A stretch of 17,855 nt of DNA, taken from CAZYTO01 sp964650405. Lineage in GTDB: Bacteria; Acidobacteriota; Thermoanaerobaculia; Gp7-AA8. The translations under genes were made by a program, and so were the position numbers. The stretch covers positions 1 through 17,855 of the forward strand of contig CAZYTO010000099.1 of assembly GCA_964650405.1 (NCBI GenBank), given 5' to 3'. Position 1 is the first letter of the stretch, and the number at the start of each line of letters is the position of its first letter. A model generated the notes under the pieces. That model was not told the DNA's origin and did not search any database. It saw nothing but the letters and a program-made list of their open reading frames with translations. Shown in pieces: positions 13,956 to 17,855 of the stretch.

Positions 13956-14117
13956 CTACTTCTTATCCGCCCTGACGGGTGCGGAGGCAGAAAGAATCGG
14001 CTCGATAATCGGTGCCATGGTTCTGAAGATGATGAAGTCGCACGGCTTGCGAAAGCGACTGCGACTGACAGAGCTCGGAGGCCTGACCACCTGCCGAAGC
14101 TCGCGGAATCGAGTCAT
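13956..14117 (-). CDS. Possible small ORF downstream of vapC (53 residues), unknown
   Basis: The ATG at 14117 overlaps the vapC stop by an ATGA quartet, and the frame runs to a TAG at 13958-13956, touching the PrsW stop. The product is basic (RFRELRQ, SRSRFRKP) with an MAPIIEPIL stretch and no motif I recognise. Coupling to vapC is the only argument for it; composition does not strongly support coding. It could equally be non-coding space between convergent transcripts. Confidence 0.25.
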   Translation of the reverse strand: MTRFRELRQVVRPPSSVSRSRFRKPCDFIIFRTMAPIIEPILSASAPVRADKK

Positions 14118-14533
14118 TTGACGGCGAAGGGATTCACAATCTCGAGATTCCCGAGGCGAAAGCCAGCCTGGAGATCTTCCGTGTACACCTCGCGGCAGCC
14201 TGAGATCATCGCGGCGCGAATGATCAAAGCATCCCAAATCGAGAAACGATGGAGCCGGTGCAGGTCGATTGCCGCCAGAAGATCCTGGGCTTCCAGGCGC
14301 ACCGTATCCAGCCGGGAGTAAAGCTCGACTTTTCTACGCGCGATGGCAGCGTCGATGCCCAATTTCCTTGTCGCCGCGGCAAAATACTCCTGGAGCACTT
14401 GCAGCGAGATTCGGCCATCCCCGTTTCGAATCGCCTGACGAATCAGGTCTTGTGCAAGATCACGCTTCCTGGGATCGGCACGGTCGTCCGCGTAAAGCAG
14501 AATATTCGTGTCAAGGAATGCCGGCGCGCTCAT
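14114..14533 (-). CDS. vapC: PIN-domain ribonuclease toxin (VapC-like)
   Basis: 139 residues, the normal length for VapC. The PIN acidic residues are in place: Asp8 in FLDTNILLY, Glu49 in VLQEYF, Asp101 in IWDALI and Asp120 in YTEDLQ. They bind the magnesium used to cleave RNA (often tRNA or rRNA in this family). The start overlaps the end of the antitoxin gene by 23 bases, so expression is translationally coupled behind the antitoxin, as usual for VapBC. It looks intact and active. Confidence 0.9.
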   Translation of the reverse strand: MSAPAFLDTNILLYADDRADPRKRDLAQDLIRQAIRNGDGRISLQVLQEYFAAATRKLGIDAAIARRKVELYSRLDTVRLEAQDLLAAIDLHRLHRFSIWDALIIRAAMISGCREVYTEDLQAGFRLGNLEIVNPFAVK

Positions 14534-14747
14534 GGAGCTCCTCTCGAGTCCAGCGCATGCCTCTTGAATCTCCCGAGCCGTTCTCCCACAGCTCGTTCAA
14601 CTCCCGCAGGATCTCCCCAGAAGACATATCAGAGGCAACCTCCTCTAGATAGTCGAGAATCATCTGGTTCAGGGAAGTCCCGCGCCGCGCCGCGAGCTCG
14701 CGCGCCCGAGCCAGCGTTTCGTCATCGATGGACAGTGTTACATTCAT
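14511..14747 (-). CDS. vapB: Ribbon-helix-helix-type antitoxin (VapB-like)
   Basis: 78 residues. The N-terminus MNVTLSIDDETLARARELA then TSLNQMILDYLEE is a ribbon-helix-helix DNA-binding fold: one strand followed by two helices. The C-terminal part (SGEILRELNELWE) would wrap the VapC toxin. It lies upstream of vapC and is expected to repress its own promoter through the palindrome at 14753-14767. Confidence 0.85.
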   Translation of the reverse strand: MNVTLSIDDETLARARELAARRGTSLNQMILDYLEEVASDMSSGEILRELNELWENGSGDSRGMRWTREELHERAGIP

Positions 14748-14752
14748 ACTCT

Positions 14753-14784
14753 CACACTGTAAGTGTGCACATAATCCGCGTCAA
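14753..14784 (-). promoter_or_regulatory. vapBC promoter with overlapping palindromic operator
   Basis: On the minus strand a -35 TTGACG (14784-14779) and -10 TACAGT (14761-14756) are 17 bases apart, the ideal spacing. A 15-base palindrome, CACACT-GTA-AGTGTG (14753-14767 on plus), covers the -10, fitting an RHH antitoxin operator. A start about seven bases after the -10 leaves only about two bases before the ATG at 14747, so the message may be nearly leaderless. Confidence 0.75.
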
Positions 14785-14805
14785 CTTACGCGGTCCAACA
14801 CGAGG

Positions 14806-14825
14806 AACGGCCTTGGGGGGCCGTT
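14806..14825. other. 7-bp GC hairpin between vapBC promoter and rplQ terminator
   Basis: AACGGCC (14806-14812) pairs with GGCCGTT (14819-14825) over a 6-base loop. It lacks a T-run and lies beyond the main rplQ terminator in the direction of transcription. It may be a back-up 3'-end structure. Confidence 0.4.
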
Positions 14826-14840
14826 CGGCGGAAGGCCGCG

Positions 14841-14871
14841 CAAAACAAAAGGCCGCCCGGAGGCGGCCTTT
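14841..14871 (-). terminator. Intrinsic terminator of the alpha ribosomal operon
   Basis: AAAGGCCGCC (14848-14857) and GGCGGCCTTT (14862-14871) form a perfect 10-bp stem with a 4-base loop. On the minus strand the stem is followed by TTTTGTTTTG, giving a good U-tract. It lies 22 bases past the rplQ stop. Confidence 0.88.
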
Positions 14872-14893
14872 CGAGCAATGACTGGCGCGGGTT

Positions 14894-15493
14894 CTATTTC
14901 CCGGACTTCTTCTTCTTCGACGAAGCCTTCTTCGAAGCCGGCTTGGCGGCGGCTTTCGCCTTGGCTTCCTTCTTAGGAGCGGCTTTCTTCGTAGCGGGCT
15001 TCTTCGAAGCAGCCTTCTTGGGCTTCTCCTCCGTGGCCTCTGGTTCCTCTTCGGCCGGCTCTTCCTTCTTGGCGGCCTTCTTCGCTGGCTTGGCGGCCTT
15101 GGCTTCCGCAGCCGGTGTCTCGGCGGCTTCCTGCGGCGGCTCGTAGCCGACAAACTCGAGGATGGCCATCTCCGCGGCGTCGCCGCGGCGGGCGCCGAGC
15201 TTGATGATGCGGGTGTAGCCGCCCGGCGTGGTGGCGAAACGCGGACCGAGGGTGTCGAAGAGCTTGGCCACTTCGGCCTCGCCAACCAGACGTGCGGCCT
15301 GGCGGCGGTTGTGGATGTTGTCCGTGCGGCCGAGGGTCACCAGGCGCTCGACCTGGGGACGGAGCTCCTTGGCCTTTGGCAGCGTGGTGATGATGCGCTC
15401 CTTGTCGATGAGCGAGGCGAGCTGGTTACGGAAGAGGGCGGCCCGATGACCGGCCGTCCGTCCCAGCTTGCGGTTGACCATTCCGTGTCTCAT
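14894..15493 (-). CDS. rplQ: 50S ribosomal protein L17 with long basic C-terminal tail
   Basis: 199 residues. The first 118 or so are a standard L17, beginning MRHGMVNRKLGRTAGHRA and including ERLVTLGR and RIIKLGARRGDAAEMAILEFVGY. A low-complexity tail of about 80 residues rich in Lys, Ala, Pro and Glu follows (about 120-199), ending in a lysine cluster. The family is normally near 120 residues; extensions of this kind are known in some phyla. L17 lies near the ribosomal exit tunnel. The start has a GGGAGAGGTGAG purine tract at the usual distance. Last gene of the operon, 16 bases after rpoA. Confidence 0.96.
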   Translation of the reverse strand: MRHGMVNRKLGRTAGHRAALFRNQLASLIDKERIITTLPKAKELRPQVERLVTLGRTDNIHNRRQAARLVGEAEVAKLFDTLGPRFATTPGGYTRIIKLGARRGDAAEMAILEFVGYEPPQEAAETPAAEAKAAKPAKKAAKKEEPAEEEPEATEEKPKKAASKKPATKKAAPKKEAKAKAAAKPASKKASSKKKKSGK

Positions 15494-15509
15494 TTCTACT
15501 CACCTCTCC

Positions 15510-16496
15510 CTAGTCGCGCATCTCGGCGCCGCGGCCCGGCAGGCGGGTCATGCCGAACGACAGACCGAGGGACGCCAGGACGTCCTTGATCTCATCGAGC
15601 GACTTGCGGCCGAAGTTCTTGGTCGACAGCATCTCGCGCTCCGTGCGCTGCACGAGGTCGCCGAGTGTACGGATGTTGGCGTTCTTGAGACAGTTCGCCG
15701 AGCGGACCGAAAGGTCGAGCTCCTCGATGGGCTTGGCCAGCATCTCCTGCAGGCGCGGATCGACTTCCGGCGCGGCGGTCTCCTCCTGCTCCTCGCCGCG
15801 CGCTTCGAACGCGCTGAAGATGCGGAGGTGATCGGCCAGGAGGTCGGCAGCCAGTCCCACGGCCTCCTGCGGCGAGACGGCGCCGTTGGTCCAGACTTCG
15901 AGCACGAGCTTGTCGTAGTCGGTCATCTGGCCGACGCGGGCGCCTTCCACGTGATAGTTCACGCGGCGGACCGGCGAATGGATGGAGTCGATGGGGATGT
16001 AGCCGAGCGGCAGGTCGCTGTCGGCGTTGCGGTCGGCGACCTGGTAGCCGCGGCCGCGCTTGAGGCGCGCCTCGAGCTTCAGCGTCCCTTCCTTGGAGAG
16101 CGTGGCGATGTGCGCCGTCGGATCGAGGATCTCGATGTCGGCGTCGGCGTCGAAGTCGGCGGCGGTGACGACGCCCGGTCCCTTCTTCTCCAGGTAGAGG
16201 GTCTTGGGGCCTTCGCCGTGCATCCGGAAGGGCACCTGCTTGAGGTTGAGAACGACGTCGGTCATGTCTTCGACGACGCCGGTGAGCGACGAAAACTCAT
16301 GCAGCACGCCTTCGACACGCACGGCCGAGATGGCCGCTCCTTCGATGGAGGAGAGGAGCACACGGCGGAGTGCGTTGCCGATCGTCGTACCGAAGCCACG
16401 CTCGAACGGCTGAGCGATGAAGCGGCCGTAGTGAGGCGTGAGGGAATCGGAGTCGTAATCGAGCTTCTTGGGTTTCTGGAAATCTGACCACAGCAT
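15510..16496 (-). CDS. rpoA: DNA-directed RNA polymerase subunit alpha
   Basis: 328 residues, the normal length. The N-terminal domain (assembly and dimerisation) has FERGFGTTIGNALRRVLLSS and LYLEKKGPGVV. An acidic linker (about 235-255, EEQEETAAPE) leads to the C-terminal domain, where LDLSVRSANCLKNANI then TLGDLVQ and NFGRKSLDEIKDVL form the helix-hairpin-helix that contacts UP elements and activators. A GAGGAGG Shine-Dalgarno lies eight bases before the ATG. Confidence 0.98.
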   Translation of the reverse strand: MLWSDFQKPKKLDYDSDSLTPHYGRFIAQPFERGFGTTIGNALRRVLLSSIEGAAISAVRVEGVLHEFSSLTGVVEDMTDVVLNLKQVPFRMHGEGPKTLYLEKKGPGVVTAADFDADADIEILDPTAHIATLSKEGTLKLEARLKRGRGYQVADRNADSDLPLGYIPIDSIHSPVRRVNYHVEGARVGQMTDYDKLVLEVWTNGAVSPQEAVGLAADLLADHLRIFSAFEARGEEQEETAAPEVDPRLQEMLAKPIEELDLSVRSANCLKNANIRTLGDLVQRTEREMLSTKNFGRKSLDEIKDVLASLGLSFGMTRLPGRGAEMRD

Positions 16497-16536
16497 GTGA
16501 GCGGCCTCCTCGCCAAAATTGGGGCAGGGGTTGCGT

Positions 16537-16555
16537 GGGCGGCCTCAGGCCGCCC
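16537..16555 (-). other. Perfect 8-bp GC hairpin in the rpsD-rpoA intergenic region
   Basis: GGGCGGCC (16537-16544) and GGCCGCCC (16548-16555) pair over a 3-base loop, nine bases after the rpsD stop. No T-run follows at once; an AATTTTGG lies about 20 bases on. It could be a weak attenuator or RNA-processing site that sets the ratio of S4 to alpha; that is inference. Confidence 0.5.
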
Positions 16556-16563
16556 GGATCTCG

Positions 16564-17190
16564 TTACTTCGAGTAGAGCTCGACGATGAGCTGTTCCTGA
16601 ATCGGTAGACGAATGTCCTCGCGTTTCGGTACGTCGGTGACCGAGCCGAGGAACTGGTCGGGATTCAGAGTCAGCCACGCCGGGATGCCGCGACCGCTGG
16701 CAGTTTCCACAGCCTGGCGGATCTGCTCGTTCTTGCGGCTCTTCTCGCGGACCTGGATCGTGTCTCCCTTGCGGACCTGGTAGGAGGGGATGTTGGTCTT
16801 CTTCCCGTTCACCTCGACGTGGCCGTGGCGGACGAGCTGCCGGGCCTGGGCGCGCGATGCGGCGAAGCCGAGCGAGTAGACGACGTTGTCGAGACGCATC
16901 TCCAGTTGCCGGAGCAGGTTCTCACCCGTGATCCCCTGGCGCTGCTCGGCGCGCTGGAAGTAGAGCCGGAACTGGCTCTCCAGCAGGCCGTAGATGCGCT
17001 TGACCTTCTGTTTTTCACGAAGCTGGATGCCGTAGCCGAGAACCTTGGAACGGCGGCGGCCATGCTGGCCGGGCGCGTAATTGCGGCGCTCGATGGCGCA
17101 CTTGTCCTTGAAACAGCGATCGCCCTTCAGAAACAGCTTCATGCCCTCACGCCGGCACAGCCGGCAGACGGGATCGGTGTAACGAGCCAC
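16564..17190 (-). CDS. rpsD: 30S ribosomal protein S4
   Basis: 208 residues. It begins with GTG at 17190, fixed by a strong AGGAGG four bases upstream. The N-terminal region keeps the four-cysteine zinc-ribbon form (Cys9, Cys12, Cys26, Cys31), then the S4 RNA-binding domain (about 98-160) with MRLDNVVYSLGFAASRAQAR and HGHVEVNGKK, and the usual IQEQLIVELYSK end. S4 nucleates assembly of the 30S body and in many bacteria represses this operon's translation. Confidence 0.98.
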   Translation of the reverse strand: MARYTDPVCRLCRREGMKLFLKGDRCFKDKCAIERRNYAPGQHGRRRSKVLGYGIQLREKQKVKRIYGLLESQFRLYFQRAEQRQGITGENLLRQLEMRLDNVVYSLGFAASRAQARQLVRHGHVEVNGKKTNIPSYQVRKGDTIQVREKSRKNEQIRQAVETASGRGIPAWLTLNPDQFLGSVTDVPKREDIRLPIQEQLIVELYSK

Positions 17191-17383
17191 TAGTCCTCCT
17201 GTCGTATCGCACCCGTCCCACCATGGAACGTTGCGTGTACGGCGGCTGCTGCACGTCGTACGAACTACCGCGGTGCACGGTGCACCACTTGAAAACGGGA
17301 TAACGGGTATCGGGTCTCAGGTACCGGGTTCCAGCGGCGCCGGCACCCAATACCTGATCCCCGACACCCCGGGGAAACACCGC
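17191..17383. other. 193-bp rpsK-rpsD intergenic region
   Basis: It holds an inverted heptamer array (17305-17369) and the rpsD Shine-Dalgarno, and nothing else that looks like a gene. It is unusually long for the interior of a ribosomal operon, where spacing is normally a few tens of bases. Confidence 0.7.
17305..17369. repeat. Inverted heptamer array forming a long hairpin
   Basis: The left arm (17305-17332) is four heptamers of the form GGGTNYC, the third being AGGTACC. The right arm (17342-17369) is the inverted form with the same 7-base phase. The arms pair at 22 of 28 positions around a 9-base centre. The transcript would form a strong stem-loop inside the operon message. Confidence 0.75.
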
Positions 17384-17797
17384 TCAGACGCGACGGCGCT
17401 TGGGCGGACGGCAGCCGTTGTGCGGGATGGGCGTGACGTCCTTGATCGACTTGATGTCCAGACCGGAGGCGGCCAGAGCGCGGATGGCGCTCTCGCGGCC
17501 GGCGCCGGGTCCCTTGACCTTCACGTCGATGGAGCGCACACCGTGCTCCTGCGCAAGCTGCGCGGCATTCTGCGCCGCCACCTGTGCTGCGAAGGGCGTT
17601 CCCTTGCGCGAGCCCTTGAAGCCGATGCGGCCGGCGCTCGACCAGGAAAGCACGTTGCCCACTGGGTCGGTGATCGACACGATGGTGTTGTTGAACGTCG
17701 CGGCGATCGAGGCCACGCCGTGCGGAATGCTCTTCCGCTCCTTCTTCTTCGTTCCCGCGCGGCGGGCTCCAGCTCTCGGGGCTCGGGCAGTTGCCAT
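17384..17797 (-). CDS. rpsK: 30S ribosomal protein S11
   Basis: 137 residues, normal length. Family markers: IPHGVASIAATFNNTIVSI, the WSSAGRIGFKGSRK segment, and the conserved end DVTPIPHNGCRPPKRRRV. S11 lines the platform of the 30S subunit near the mRNA exit. An AGAGGA sequence before the ATG at 17797 is a good Shine-Dalgarno. It is the first gene of this operon inside the window; rpsM would be expected just beyond the right edge. Confidence 0.98.
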   Translation of the reverse strand: MATARAPRAGARRAGTKKKERKSIPHGVASIAATFNNTIVSITDPVGNVLSWSSAGRIGFKGSRKGTPFAAQVAAQNAAQLAQEHGVRSIDVKVKGPGAGRESAIRALAASGLDIKSIKDVTPIPHNGCRPPKRRRV

Positions 17798-17855
17798 GAG
17801 TTTCTATCCTCTTAAACCAATGCTCATTCCAGGCGAGCGGGGGGGCGGCGGGCGG
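17798..17855. other. Leader of rpsK at the window edge
   Basis: Only the Shine-Dalgarno region of rpsK and a GC-rich stretch with seven consecutive G are visible. No coding end of rpsM can be made out in the 58 bases. Confidence 0.4.

Noticed and set aside
13082..13975. 297-residue plus-strand frame overlapping the PrsW gene
   Set aside because: Arg/Ala/Gly-rich shadow; the other frame has membrane helices and protease motifs.
13966..13990. Terminator for the PrsW gene
   Set aside because: The CCGC...GCGG stem is short and bulged, without a T-run.

Overview
The window is about 18 kb of GC-rich bacterial chromosome, most likely a metagenome scaffold, because it holds a run of exactly 100 N. 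The gene content suggests Acidobacteriota or a related phylum: a VIT/vWA/TPR/DUF2135 secreted protein with Gly- and Pro-rich linkers, a PrsW-type protein, and intergenic palindromes and heptamer repeats. The phylum is an inference; no 16S gene or other diagnostic marker is present.

Layout. (1) 4-3411 (+): a large exported VIT/von Willebrand A protein. (2) 3412-4445: a gene graveyard with a RidA C-terminal fragment, a serine beta-lactamase-family pseudogene on the minus strand (5'-truncated, with an internal in-frame stop), and a proline-rich C-terminal remnant followed by a strong intrinsic terminator. It is flanked by two unrelated 7-bp tandem repeats. (3) About 4478-13955 (+): a tight gene cluster, mostly with ATGA overlaps. 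It encodes an SDR/epimerase, a GT21-like membrane glycosyltransferase, a small alpha/beta-hydrolase-like protein, a KAS III-type condensing enzyme, an MBL-fold hydrolase, a UGT-like GT-B glycosyltransferase, a PaaK/F390-synthetase-like adenylate-forming enzyme and a PrsW-like membrane protease. (4) 13956-14770 (-): a vapBC toxin-antitoxin pair with a promoter and palindromic operator. (5) 14848-17797 (-): the end of the alpha ribosomal operon (rpsK-rpsD-rpoA-rplQ) with its terminator.

How the cluster may work. A condensing enzyme, a ketone-reductase-like SDR, a thin alpha/beta hydrolase and an adenylate-forming enzyme are the same four fold types used by the OleABCD long-chain olefin/beta-lactone pathway, although each member here comes from a different subfamily. 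With two glycosyltransferases and an MBL hydrolase added, the cluster could build a glycosylated acyl-derived lipid or small molecule. I do not recognise it as a characterised pathway, and it is the best candidate here for an undescribed system.

The strangest DNA lies between the MBL gene and the GT-B gene (8936-9539). It is a 175-bp tandem array. Each unit joins the last 21-22 codons of the MBL gene, an 86-bp perfect or near-perfect palindromic element, and the first codons of the GT gene. The 100-N gap falls inside the array. Removing it leaves the array in exact 175-bp phase, so the gap is probably an assembly placeholder in a repeat whose true copy number is unknown.
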